Notes under the pieces: generated by a model
Seen by the model: only the letters and a program-made list of their open reading frames with translations
Databases searched by the model: none
Told to the model about the DNA's origin: nothing
Shown: positions 17,488 to 25,859 of the stretch, piece by piece
Position numbering within the stretch: position 1 is the first letter of the stretch
Layout of the letters: the number at the start of each line of letters is the position of its first letter
Assembly (NCBI RefSeq): GCF_013141775.1
Contig: NZ_WHOB01000016.1
Coordinates: 248,001-312,000, forward strand
Length of the DNA: 64,000 nucleotides
DNA from: Paenibacillus phytohabitans
GTDB lineage: Bacteria > Bacillota > Bacilli > Paenibacillales > Paenibacillaceae
Direction: 5' to 3'
Position numbers and translations under genes: made by a program

Positions 17488-18348
17488 ATGAAACAGCTAT
17501 TCGAACCTGTTCTGTTTGCGAACCGGCAGTCTCTGATCTGGGACTACCGCATCTATACCGACGATCATTACAAGGGATATTACCACTGGCACCAGTGCTG
17601 TGAAATCATGTTCGTGCACGGCGGACAGGGCAGCATTGTGGTCAATCAGCAGATGTATGATATCCGGCCGGGCATGCTGTTTTTTTTCCAGCCGTATCAG
17701 CTGCACCGGATCTATTCGGAAGTTTCACCAGCTTGTCCATTCGTGCGCACGATCTTCTATCTCGATCCCCATATTGCCGAGAATCTGCTGCAGGGCTTCA
17801 GCAAGCGTAAAGCGGTCTTCTCTGCTCTCTGGCAGGGGAGCAACCCGTATTGCGGCTTTGATCTCGGGGACCGGATCGAAACCATAGAATGGTTCTACCA
17901 GAATTATAATGAGTTAAGAATGAAATCGTCTGAGGAAGACCCTGAGGATATCTCGATGCTGCTCCTGCAGCTGCTCAGCTGTCTTGGAACAAGCGAGCAA
18001 TCGCTGATCCATACCGGAGAACGGCGGAATCTCCGCTATTCGGAGCAGATCATGAACTGGATTGAGGCTCATTATCAGGAAGAGGTTAATCTGGATCAGC
18101 TTGCGGAGGAGACTCATCTGTCGAAATCCTATGTCTCGCGGATCTTCCATCAGGAGACAGGCGGCCGGCTGGTTGACTATCTCACCGCCCGGCGGCTCAA
18201 GCAGGCCTGCCGGCTGCTCGGAACGACTGATATGCCTGTGGAGCAGATCGGCATCGCTGTCGGATTTCCGAACGCCTCCTATTTCAATCAGCTGTTCAAG
18301 CGGGTCCTCGGAACCACTCCGCTGAAATATCGGAAGGGGAACATGTAG
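17488..18348 (+). CDS. AraC-family transcriptional regulator next to the GH43 xylosidase
   Basis: 286 residues. The N-terminal cupin-type sensor (about 20-110) is seen as HWHQCCEIMFVHGGQGSIV and a double-Pro/Phe strand. The C-terminal pair of helix-turn-helix motifs (about 185-283) is clear: LDQLAEETHLSKSYVSRIF, then VEQIGIAVGFPNASYFNQLF. It is divergent from the beta-xylosidase, which it probably activates in response to a sugar. It is also followed 100 bp downstream by the GH88 gene on the same strand, so it may sit in the same transcript. Confidence 0.92.
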   Translation: MKQLFEPVLFANRQSLIWDYRIYTDDHYKGYYHWHQCCEIMFVHGGQGSIVVNQQMYDIRPGMLFFFQPYQLHRIYSEVSPACPFVRTIFYLDPHIAENLLQGFSKRKAVFSALWQGSNPYCGFDLGDRIETIEWFYQNYNELRMKSSEEDPEDISMLLLQLLSCLGTSEQSLIHTGERRNLRYSEQIMNWIEAHYQEEVNLDQLAEETHLSKSYVSRIFHQETGGRLVDYLTARRLKQACRLLGTTDMPVEQIGIAVGFPNASYFNQLFKRVLGTTPLKYRKGNM

Positions 18349-18450
18349 ATAAATGACAATATAACGATATTTCTTCATATCAAAGTGCAACTTTCTATAA
18401 TCATAGGACGCTATACTGAGGCCATATTCTAATTAATGGAGGCATCAGTG

Positions 18451-19557
18451 ATGAGTACAGCATATTGGCAGGAAGTTATGAACCGGCTGGATACGAAGGT
18501 TACGCGGATGATAGAGCAGATCGGCGGAAAATGTCCGCATTTTGCCGGAGAAGACGGTAAGTTCGATGATATCGCCTCCGACTGGTGGACGACCGGCTTC
18601 TGGCCGGGGATGCTCTGGATTATGCATGATATGACCGGTAAGGACCACTATAAGGATGCAGCCTGGCACTGGGATGAGACGCTGGAGCAATGGTTCGTTA
18701 AGCCGACCGTGGAGCTGCATCATGATGTTGGTTTTCAGTTCCTGTCTACTGCCGTAATCAAGAACGTTCTGACCGGGGACGAGGATGGCCTGCGCCGGGG
18801 CCTTGAGGCCGCTAACTTCCTGGCGGCACGCTATAACCCGGTTGGCAGGTTCATCCGCGCCTGGAATGAGGACAAACACGGCTGGGTGATCATCGACTGC
18901 ATGCTGAACATCTCCCTGCTGTTCTGGGCAAGCAAGGTGACTGGCGATCCGCGCTATAGACATATTGCGGTCAGCCACGCGGAAACTGCGATGCAGTATG
19001 GTGTGCGTGAGGATGGATCGACCAAGCATATCCTCTCCTTCGATGCCGAGACTGGTGCATATATCGAGAATTTCGGCGGCCAGGGCTATTCCGCAGAATC
19101 CTGCTGGAGCCGGGGGGCTGCCTGGGGACTGTACGGATTCATTAATACTTACCGCCACACCGGGGATGAACGTTTCCTGAATACTGCGAAGCGGATTGCC
19201 CACTATTTCATCTCCGCCCTTCCGGAGGATCACGTACCATACTGGGACTTCCGCCTGGCAGACGACAAGAGGATGTTCAGAGACAGCTCTGCCGCATCGA
19301 TCGCGGCATCAGGCTTACTGGAGCTGGCTGACATCGTGCCGCTTGGCGAGAAAAGCCTATACGCCAATGCCGCAGAGCGGATTCTGCGTTCACTGACCGA
19401 GAACTATGCCACCTGGGACCAGCCGGAGCATGAAGCGATTCTGCTGCATGGTACCGGCAGCGGCGACTCCTTCATCGATGTATCGCTGATCTACGGCGAC
19501 TATTACTACGTCGAAGCCGTCGCCAAGCTGAACGGCTGGAAGCACCGTATTTTCTAG
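18451..19557 (+). CDS. GH88 unsaturated glucuronyl hydrolase
   Basis: 368 residues, an alpha/alpha-six barrel. It hydrates the 4,5-unsaturated uronic acid left at oligosaccharide ends by polysaccharide lyases, releasing it from the next sugar. Key Asp residues are visible: Asp92 in HHDVGF and Asp149 in IIDCMLN, at the positions of the two catalytic Asp residues of the Bacillus sp. GL1 enzyme. The family segments SRGAAWGLYGF and RDSSAASIAASGLLEL are intact. There is no signal peptide, so it acts in the cytoplasm. The ATG at 18451 has GGAGG 8 nt upstream. GH105 was considered, but its WARGNGW-type motif is absent. A strong terminator follows. Confidence 0.9.
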   Translation: MSTAYWQEVMNRLDTKVTRMIEQIGGKCPHFAGEDGKFDDIASDWWTTGFWPGMLWIMHDMTGKDHYKDAAWHWDETLEQWFVKPTVELHHDVGFQFLSTAVIKNVLTGDEDGLRRGLEAANFLAARYNPVGRFIRAWNEDKHGWVIIDCMLNISLLFWASKVTGDPRYRHIAVSHAETAMQYGVREDGSTKHILSFDAETGAYIENFGGQGYSAESCWSRGAAWGLYGFINTYRHTGDERFLNTAKRIAHYFISALPEDHVPYWDFRLADDKRMFRDSSAASIAASGLLELADIVPLGEKSLYANAAERILRSLTENYATWDQPEHEAILLHGTGSGDSFIDVSLIYGDYYYVEAVAKLNGWKHRIF

Positions 19558-19571
19558 TCTGCGTATTGGAT

Positions 19572-19622
19572 AACAACAAACAGCGGGCCCCCGCATACTG
19601 GGGGACCCGCTGTTTGTTGTTT
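19572..19622. terminator. Strong bidirectional terminator after the GH88 gene
   Basis: A 16-bp near-perfect stem (AACAACAAACAGCGGG with its complement) encloses an inner CCCCC/GGGGG pairing. T-rich arms lie at both outer ends, so it can work on either strand. Confidence 0.88.
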
Positions 19623-19648
19623 AAACTTATGCTGTTTAAGAGCATTCA

Positions 19649-19860
19649 ATTGTTGCAGCATCACGATTCGATTCCGGTGCGAATTCCTGCACTGAATACA
19701 ACATTTTCTTCATTTTATTACCCCACATCCAATAATGTTGTATAAATTACATCATTCATCTTCTTCCAGGCAGCTTTGCAGGAAAATTCCTGTATTTCAT
19801 ACAACAATCCTCCCGAACGCACCGGTATTTAGGGTTCAAAGTTGTAATTCGTACAACATT
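19649..19860 (-). repeat. 182-bp dispersed four-unit element, copy A (minus orientation), plus a fifth unit
   Basis: Units (minus reading) start at 19860, 19807, 19734 (inverted) and 19705. Each has A(A/T)TGTTGTA followed, after about seven bases, by a CA-rich segment (CAGGAATT, CAACTTT). The core, 19860-19679, is 182 bp. A degenerate fifth unit (ATTGTTGCAG) lies at 19649-19676. Order, orientation and spacing (53, 73, 29) match copies B and C at 48.4 and 53.5 kb. The rest of the gene-free stretch 19558-20060 holds only the terminator. Confidence 0.85.
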
Positions 19861-20060
19861 TTTACCTTAGCAGGTGAATTAACGCTAACCGTTCGCGGCT
19901 GAGCGAAAGCCCTGACAGCCACACATACGAAATGCTATAATGCTCCGCGTGTGTGGATAACCATTTCAGCTTTATTCGAATTTTACGCTGCGTTTCTACG
20001 TTTATACGATTCTACGTTTCTCACATTTCCCCGCTTCCACACTTATCAGCTTACAAACGC

Positions 20061-22178
20061 TTACCCCCGCTGCTCCTCCAGCCACAAGACCGCCGTCACT
20101 CCGCGCGGATAATATTTGCTGCCGGTGATCTCGCCGGAGATAATCTGGTCGCTCCAACTCCAGATCGAGAGCTGCGGATGCGTAAGCCAGGTTACATGTG
20201 CCGAATCGGCTGCATGACCTTTGTCCTCCCACTCCAGACCAAGAATTTGTCTGGCGATGAACTGGCACAGATAAATCTTGCTCAGCCAGCTGTTGTTGCT
20301 GGTGGAGGAGATTTTCCAGCCGCCGTCTTCGAACAGGCACACCCCTTCAACAAGCACGGCCTGCAGATGCGTGTCTAGCGCCGCAATGTATTCGCCGAAC
20401 CGCCCCCCGCGCTCCAAAGCTTCCTTGCAGCCGGTGAAGTATGGGAACACGAGGCCTTCAATCGCCGGAATAATCTTCGAGTCATTGCCTTCTCCGATTA
20501 CAGCCGGGATATAGCCGCCCTCGGTAACACTGCCCACAATGGTTGCTGCGCAGAGCTCTGCCTGTCTGCCGGTAGTCTGTGACAGCTCCGTATTGCCGTT
20601 ATCGCGGAAGATCTTCTCCATCGCCAAATACGCTGCCCAGCATTTACCCGCCAGGTAAATATTATTGCGCGCCTGGCCCAGTGACACATCCAGACTATCG
20701 TACGTAGTAATCTCCGCGCCGCCCATTGTCCGCGAGCTGTCGAGGGCCATCACACCGTTTCGTTTCGCCGGGTCCGGATGATCCCGGTTCAGCATACTCT
20801 GCAGGCAGCTCTCCAGCACTGTAAGGTTGCGTTCCATCCAGCTGAGATCACCAGTATGCTCCAGATATACCGCCGCGGTAAGAATCCAGTTCACCAGCTG
20901 CTCATGGGTCATATGCGAGAAGCAGCCGTCAATGCCGTACAGCTCATATGAGGAATACCCTGGACGCGAAACGGCATTGGCTACCCCCATATCATGGGTG
21001 AAGCTGAGCCCGCCCGGATATTCGGTGGTATCTCCCGGGAACCGGACAGTATCCACATAGCTGTAACGGTCTACGAACATATCCAGCTCATTGCGTACGG
21101 TCCACGGATTCATCTTCAGCTCATAGAATAGCTGGTCCACCGTAAGATCGAATGTGTTCATCATCCGGTATTCGCCTTCGTTCACGACCCAGAACGGCTG
21201 GCCTTTGTACTCCAGCAGCTCGGTTGAGCCATAATAACTGCGGATGGCATGAGCCAGCATGAAGGTCTGATCTTCGCTGAGCCCCGTTCCTTCAAGCATG
21301 GAGTTAGCCTGCTCTGCCTGCTGCTTCAGCTGATCGAAATGGGACAGCGCATATTCCGCTACCGCCTCTACATTGCTGTAATAGCGGTTATAGTAATAAC
21401 CGGCGTCCATTCCCGAGGTTACATAGCCGGACCGGTGGAAGCAGACTGCGAACCGGTAGACCTTGCGCTCGCCTGCGGGCACATCCATAACCAGTGCTCC
21501 AACCTGGCCCAGTCCGAAGGTCCAGTTCTCCTCCAGCTCTGTTGTCAGAATATCCTCCATGGTGAAATGCATGGCGGATTTGACGCTTCCCTGTTCTGCT
21601 GCAATCGCCAGGAACCGCCCCTGGCCGACACCGGTCAGCTCTGCCTGGCTGCCCTCGAAGCGTCTCAAAGCGTTATACGGATCATTCCCCTGGAAGCCGA
21701 AGAACGCCCGGCGGACAGAATCGCCCGAAGTATTATCAACCTCCAGCTCTACCAGTACCGCAGGCAGCAGCACTTCCTTGAGCTCCGCATCTGCAGCGGT
21801 TTCCGGGTCCGGAACCGGCCGGACCGGGGAGAGAATACGGAAGGTCAGATCCCCCGCCTGCCAGCTGTCCGTAGCCAGCCGGAAATCGCGGGTGATCTCT
21901 TCGTCCGCGTAATGATAAAGAATCTGCGGCTTATCCGGGTTCGGATCAGGGTTCTCGATGTCATAGCGCTTACTCTCATCGTCACTGCCCTGCTCATGGA
22001 AAGGCAAGGTATCGAAGCCGCGGCCATCCTTGCGTTCCAGGCCAATATATATATTCTGTCTCGGCGGCTTCCCCGCTTCCAGGTCAAACCCGCCGGACGC
22101 TCCCTTAAACCCCAGAGTGAAGCTGGAAAATGAACCAATCGGTGAATGATGGGCATTAAAAAACTGATTTGTCGGCAT
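20061..22178 (-). CDS. GH52 beta-xylosidase
   Basis: 705 residues, the same length as Geobacillus XynB2, the type member of this small family. The opening NQFFNAHHSPIGSFSSFTLG is diagnostic. The catalytic nucleophile is Glu334 in VVNEGEY and the acid/base is Asp494 in TTYDSLD, one residue off the published XynB2 positions (335 and 495). It has no signal peptide: a cytoplasmic enzyme that removes xylose from imported xylo-oligosaccharides with retention. It is divergent from an AraC regulator (gap about 175 bp). A second beta-xylosidase (GH43) lies 4 kb away, so substrate division between them is likely. Confidence 0.96.
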   Translation of the reverse strand: MPTNQFFNAHHSPIGSFSSFTLGFKGASGGFDLEAGKPPRQNIYIGLERKDGRGFDTLPFHEQGSDDESKRYDIENPDPNPDKPQILYHYADEEITRDFRLATDSWQAGDLTFRILSPVRPVPDPETAADAELKEVLLPAVLVELEVDNTSGDSVRRAFFGFQGNDPYNALRRFEGSQAELTGVGQGRFLAIAAEQGSVKSAMHFTMEDILTTELEENWTFGLGQVGALVMDVPAGERKVYRFAVCFHRSGYVTSGMDAGYYYNRYYSNVEAVAEYALSHFDQLKQQAEQANSMLEGTGLSEDQTFMLAHAIRSYYGSTELLEYKGQPFWVVNEGEYRMMNTFDLTVDQLFYELKMNPWTVRNELDMFVDRYSYVDTVRFPGDTTEYPGGLSFTHDMGVANAVSRPGYSSYELYGIDGCFSHMTHEQLVNWILTAAVYLEHTGDLSWMERNLTVLESCLQSMLNRDHPDPAKRNGVMALDSSRTMGGAEITTYDSLDVSLGQARNNIYLAGKCWAAYLAMEKIFRDNGNTELSQTTGRQAELCAATIVGSVTEGGYIPAVIGEGNDSKIIPAIEGLVFPYFTGCKEALERGGRFGEYIAALDTHLQAVLVEGVCLFEDGGWKISSTSNNSWLSKIYLCQFIARQILGLEWEDKGHAADSAHVTWLTHPQLSIWSWSDQIISGEITGSKYYPRGVTAVLWLEEQRG

Positions 22179-22311
22179 ATCGTAAATGCACTCCCTCCAA
22201 GCTGTGTCCCGGCAGTACCGGGCTCTAGCTCTATGTTAGCGCCGGCCCGGCTTATGCAACAGGCGTAAAGCCGCCAATTATTTGGACAAATCAATCGGAG
22301 GCGGCGGCCTA

Positions 22312-22320
22312 TGCTATAAT
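22312..22320 (+). promoter_or_regulatory. Extended -10 promoter element of the AraC gene
   Basis: TGCTATAAT is a perfect -10 with the TG extension, 33 bp upstream of the ATG at 22353. No well-spaced -35 is seen, which is normal for extended -10 or activator-dependent promoters. Confidence 0.5.
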
Positions 22321-22352
22321 AGAGCCAACTTTTAGTGAAAATGAGGTTGAGT

Positions 22353-23282
22353 ATGAACGTATTAGATCCCGGCACACAGCATTCCATGGACGGCCGGATG
22401 TCCCCGGATATACAGGCTGCCTTTCATATTTTCGCTGCCCACTGGCGCAAGGTGAACAGGGAGTGGCAATATCCGGCACACACCCATCCGATGTTCGAGA
22501 TCAATATCGTCCTGCAGGGCTCGCAGCAAATGACCGTAGGCGGGCAGTCTTACATCCAGCACAGCGGCGACATTCTGTTCATCCGCCCAAGCGTCCTGCA
22601 TTCCAGCCTGGGTACGGTGTCAGAGGATGAAATGACCTATTATTGCCTGCATTTCGACATTGATGATCTGGTCCTGCGCCGTTCCCTGATGACGATGGAC
22701 ACCGTCAGCCTAAGCGGCGACTCTCCGGAGCTGCAGGCGATCCGTTCTTCGCTCGATGCAATTATCAGCTCGACGATCCTCCCTGATGCCAGCGATGCCC
22801 AGCGGGGCCGGCTGGTGACGCTCAATGCTTCGCTGCAGCTGTTCACCGCACTCAGCAGCTGGGTGCTGGCTGCATTGCCCTCCCCTGCCCGAAGCACACT
22901 GCCCGGTGTTACGGAGAAAACCGTTGCCCTGGCGAATGCCATTGAAGGGCTGCTGCAGGAATCCGTATTCACCGCTGCGGCAGCCGGCAGCCGGGCCGGA
23001 AGCATTGAAGACATCGCCGCAAGGCTTGGCTACAGCCCGAATCACTGCAACCGTGCCTTCCGGCAAATCTACGGATTGCCGCCGAGGCAGTATCTCTCTG
23101 ACCTGATTATCCGCCATGCCAAGCTGCTGCTGCTGGATAACAGCCTGTCAGTGGAGAGTATCGCCTACCGGCTCGGCTACCGTGATGTCTCACATTTCAG
23201 CAAGCAGTTCAAGCGTTGGACCGGCCTGCCTCCTATGGGCTACCGCCAGCTTACGGCAGAGTCTGAGCCGGTGAAAGAGTAA
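22353..23282 (+). CDS. AraC-family transcriptional regulator next to the GH52 xylosidase
   Basis: 309 residues. An N-terminal cupin sensor (AHTHPMFEINIVLQGSQQM, then GDILFIRPSVLHS) precedes a C-terminal double helix-turn-helix: IEDIAARLGYSPNHCNRAF and VESIAYRLGYRDVSHFSKQF. The ATG at 22353 has GAGG 6 nt upstream; two earlier in-frame ATGs have no ribosome-binding site. It is divergent from the GH52 gene and presumably controls it in response to xylose or xylobiose; the inducer is not visible in the sequence. Confidence 0.92.
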   Translation: MNVLDPGTQHSMDGRMSPDIQAAFHIFAAHWRKVNREWQYPAHTHPMFEINIVLQGSQQMTVGGQSYIQHSGDILFIRPSVLHSSLGTVSEDEMTYYCLHFDIDDLVLRRSLMTMDTVSLSGDSPELQAIRSSLDAIISSTILPDASDAQRGRLVTLNASLQLFTALSSWVLAALPSPARSTLPGVTEKTVALANAIEGLLQESVFTAAAAGSRAGSIEDIAARLGYSPNHCNRAFRQIYGLPPRQYLSDLIIRHAKLLLLDNSLSVESIAYRLGYRDVSHFSKQFKRWTGLPPMGYRQLTAESEPVKE

Positions 23283-23427
23283 TTCATCCGGACTTACTAC
23301 ATGCCTTCTATTTATTATGCATTTATATGAAATGATTTATATTTATATACTATTTTCCAACTAATGTTATTATATGGATGAGGCTATACATAAATGGCCT
23401 TACATTAAATGAGGAGCGTGAATATTC

Positions 23428-23832
23428 ATGAAAAGATGGACAAGAATCCTGCTGCTGACCGCAGCGCTGTCAATGTCCGGAGCCCTTTCCGCCTTTGCTG
23501 CCGCCGAGGTCGAACCCAACAATGAGCTCAGCTCAGCGAGCATTGCCCATTACGGCGGTGATTACAGTCTCGGCTACATTTCTTCGATTTCAGATATGGA
23601 CTGGTGGGTGCTTACCGCTAACCGGACGGGCACCCATAACATTACATTCAGCCGCAATAATCAGCCCTTCAATCTCAACATTTACTCTTCAACCGGTGCC
23701 TCACTCTACAGTGGCAACGGCAGCTCTGCCATCACACTGAACCTGGTAGAAGGACAGACCTACCGCTTCTTGGTCTACGCCACCTCGGTCCCTACCAGCT
23801 ACTATTATCCATATTCATTTGTAGTCAACTAA
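23428..23832 (+). CDS. Small secreted protein made of one PPC-like domain
   Basis: 134 residues. A signal peptide (KRWTRILLLTAALSMSGALS, cleaved near AFAAA) precedes one beta-sandwich of about 105 residues beginning EVEPNNELSSA. That opening, with DMDWWVLTAN and LVEGQTYRFLVYA, is typical of bacterial pre-peptidase C-terminal (PPC) domains, which usually sit at the end of secreted proteases or glycosidases. Here the domain stands alone. GAGGAGCG lies 9-10 nt before the ATG. The function is unknown; a wall- or carbohydrate-associated role is a guess. Confidence 0.75.
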   Translation: MKRWTRILLLTAALSMSGALSAFAAAEVEPNNELSSASIAHYGGDYSLGYISSISDMDWWVLTANRTGTHNITFSRNNQPFNLNIYSSTGASLYSGNGSSAITLNLVEGQTYRFLVYATSVPTSYYYPYSFVVN

Positions 23833-23886
23833 CCGGCATCTCCTTCACACTCTCCTGAACTTAATTGCGCTGCATACACATGCTGA

Positions 23887-23918
23887 ACAGCGGTTCCCGC
23901 ATAATCAGGAACCGCTGT
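23887..23918. terminator. Hairpin after the PPC gene
   Basis: An 11-bp perfect stem ACAGCGGTTCC/GGAACCGCTGT with a 10-nt loop, between converging genes. No T tract follows on either side, so it may work as a weak terminator or an RNA-stabilising hairpin. Confidence 0.45.
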
Positions 23919-23999
23919 ACTCCCGGCAGTCTTACTCATGATTCAGCTTTTCTCCTTACGGAGACAGGTATCTCATTTTGGTTATTTCTTCTAATAAAA

Positions 24000-24836
24000 T
24001 TAACCCTTGGTGGCCCCTGACGCAATTCCCTTAACGAAATACTTCTGCAGGAAGATAAACACGATTAGCACAGGCACTACAGACATGGCGGTTCCGGCAA
24101 AAATCATATCCCAGCGTGACGAGAATTCCCCGATATACCGGTAGATTTCTACAACCATCGTCTTGGCCTGGCCGGAAGGCAGCACCAGCATCGGCATCAG
24201 GAAGTCATTCCAGATCCCCAGTCCGTTCAGCACCACCATACTTGCCGTAACCGGTCCGAGCAGCGGGAAGACGATTCTCCAGAAAATCCCGTAGCGGGAG
24301 CACCCGTCAATCTCTGCCGCTTCTTCAATCTCCCGTGGAATACCTTTGACGAAGCTGGTATAGAGCAGGCATCCGAAGCCTACGGCACCGGCGACATAGA
24401 TCATGATCGGTCCCGCCAGACTGCCGTACAGGCCGAGTATTCTGAGCTCTTTGAACAGCGGAATCATATACGCCTGGAACGGAATCATCATGCCGGCCAG
24501 GAAATAGATGAAGACCAGCCGCGTCCAGCGGGCATTTCTGCGTTCAATCGCGTAACCTGCCATCGGAATAATCAGCACCTGGGCGACAATCGCCACTACG
24601 GTCAGAATAAGACTGTTAAGTATCGCACGCGGAAATTCGGTCTCCGTAAGCAGATATTTGAAGCTGTCTAAATACAGTGTCTTCGGAAAAGCAACCGCAT
24701 CGCGCATAATCTCGGCGTTGCTTTTGAACGCGGACATCAGGTTAAAGAAAATCGGGAAGAAAAAGATAACCGCTACCAGGAGCGTTATGACAAACAGGAC
24801 AATTTCAGTGATTCTCCGCTTGGTCTGCATCGTCAT
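24000..24836 (-). CDS. Carbohydrate ABC transporter permease (MalG/LacG type)
   Basis: 278 residues with six hydrophobic segments. The cytoplasmic EAA loop is clear (EEAAEIDGCSRYGIFWRIVFPL), the contact site for the ATPase. This is the second permease of a CUT1 sugar importer. It starts 1 nt after the stop of the MalF-type permease, so the two are translationally coupled. By context (xylosidases, YesM/YesN-type regulators) the substrate is probably a xylo-oligosaccharide. No ATPase gene is present; a shared MsmX-type ATPase is the likely energy source. Confidence 0.93.
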   Translation of the reverse strand: MTMQTKRRITEIVLFVITLLVAVIFFFPIFFNLMSAFKSNAEIMRDAVAFPKTLYLDSFKYLLTETEFPRAILNSLILTVVAIVAQVLIIPMAGYAIERRNARWTRLVFIYFLAGMMIPFQAYMIPLFKELRILGLYGSLAGPIMIYVAGAVGFGCLLYTSFVKGIPREIEEAAEIDGCSRYGIFWRIVFPLLGPVTASMVVLNGLGIWNDFLMPMLVLPSGQAKTMVVEIYRYIGEFSSRWDMIFAGTAMSVVPVLIVFIFLQKYFVKGIASGATKG

Positions 24837-24837
24837 C

Positions 24838-25776
24838 TTAGAGCTGCACCTCCCGTTTCTGCAGGAATTTAACCTGGATGACCGTAATGATCAGAATAAT
24901 CAGGAACAGGACCATGGCCAGCGCCGTGCCAAACCCTTGTCTCAGTTCACCGAAGCCTACTTTGTAGATAATATAAGTTAATGTCTCTGTCTCAAAACCC
25001 GGGCCGCCGTCGGTCATTACGGCAATCTGGTCAAATATCTTCAGCGCGCTGATCATGGAGAGCACCATGCACACGGTCATCGAACCCGCAAGCAGCGGGA
25101 ACGTAATATGCCTGAACTGCTGCCAGCCGCCTGCGCCGTCAATGCTTGCCGCTTCATTTAGCTCCTGCGGAATGCCCTGCAGTCCGGCCAGATAGATGAT
25201 CATATAATAGCCCGCGCCTTTCCAGACCGTTGACAGGATAATCGACAGCATAGCGTATTTCGGATTGCCCAGCCAGTCGACGATATAGTCGCCTAAACCG
25301 ACGGAGGTCAGGATCTGATTAAACACGCCGAAGTTGTAATTCAGAATCATTGCCCAGACAAAGCCCATGACGATCCCGCTGAGCAGGGTAGGGAAATAGA
25401 AGATGCTTCTGAATAAATTGCGGAACCAGCGTACCTTGTCGACCATTAAGGCCATGGCGATTGCAGCAATGTTCTCAAGCAGTACTAGCGTAATTGTCAT
25501 AACCAAAGTGTTCTTCAGGGCGTTCTGCACCCGCGGACTCTGGAATATCTCGACGAAATTGGCGAATCCGATATACCGGATATCGCTGCTGATCCCGTCC
25601 CACGATGTGAAGCTTAGGTAGACGCTGCCTGCTGTAGGGACTATGACAAACAGTGTGTATAAAAGGAATGACGGCAGGATGAACAACAGCGCGTAGGACT
25701 GCCATTTTTTCTTTTTCTTACCCGGCTTCTCTGCGGCTATAAATGACTTGTCTGTATTAACGATGGATGTAGCCAT
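24838..25776 (-). CDS. Carbohydrate ABC transporter permease (MalF/LacF type)
   Basis: 312 residues with six hydrophobic segments after a Lys-rich N-terminus (GKKKKKWQSYALLFILP). The EAA loop is ELNEAASIDGAGGWQQFRHI. It pairs with the MalG-type permease directly downstream and lies 84 bp after the first solute-binding protein. Together they form the membrane part of a CUT1 oligosaccharide importer. Confidence 0.93.
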   Translation of the reverse strand: MATSIVNTDKSFIAAEKPGKKKKKWQSYALLFILPSFLLYTLFVIVPTAGSVYLSFTSWDGISSDIRYIGFANFVEIFQSPRVQNALKNTLVMTITLVLLENIAAIAMALMVDKVRWFRNLFRSIFYFPTLLSGIVMGFVWAMILNYNFGVFNQILTSVGLGDYIVDWLGNPKYAMLSIILSTVWKGAGYYMIIYLAGLQGIPQELNEAASIDGAGGWQQFRHITFPLLAGSMTVCMVLSMISALKIFDQIAVMTDGGPGFETETLTYIIYKVGFGELRQGFGTALAMVLFLIILIITVIQVKFLQKREVQL

Positions 25777-25859
25777 GGTTCCTCTCCCCTCCCTGGGACG
25801 CGCTTGTTTAGATAAGGGTAACCTCTGCCGGAGCAGAGGTTACCTTCCAGCGCTTTTAT

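Noticed and set aside
18451..19557. GH105 rhamnogalacturonyl hydrolase as the identity of this gene
   Set aside because: The two catalytic Asp positions and flanking segments follow GH88 unsaturated glucuronyl hydrolase, and the GH105 WARGNGW motif is missing.
20050..20066. cre-like sequence at the end of the GH52 gene
   Set aside because: It lies over the stop codon and not near any promoter, so a regulatory role is unlikely.
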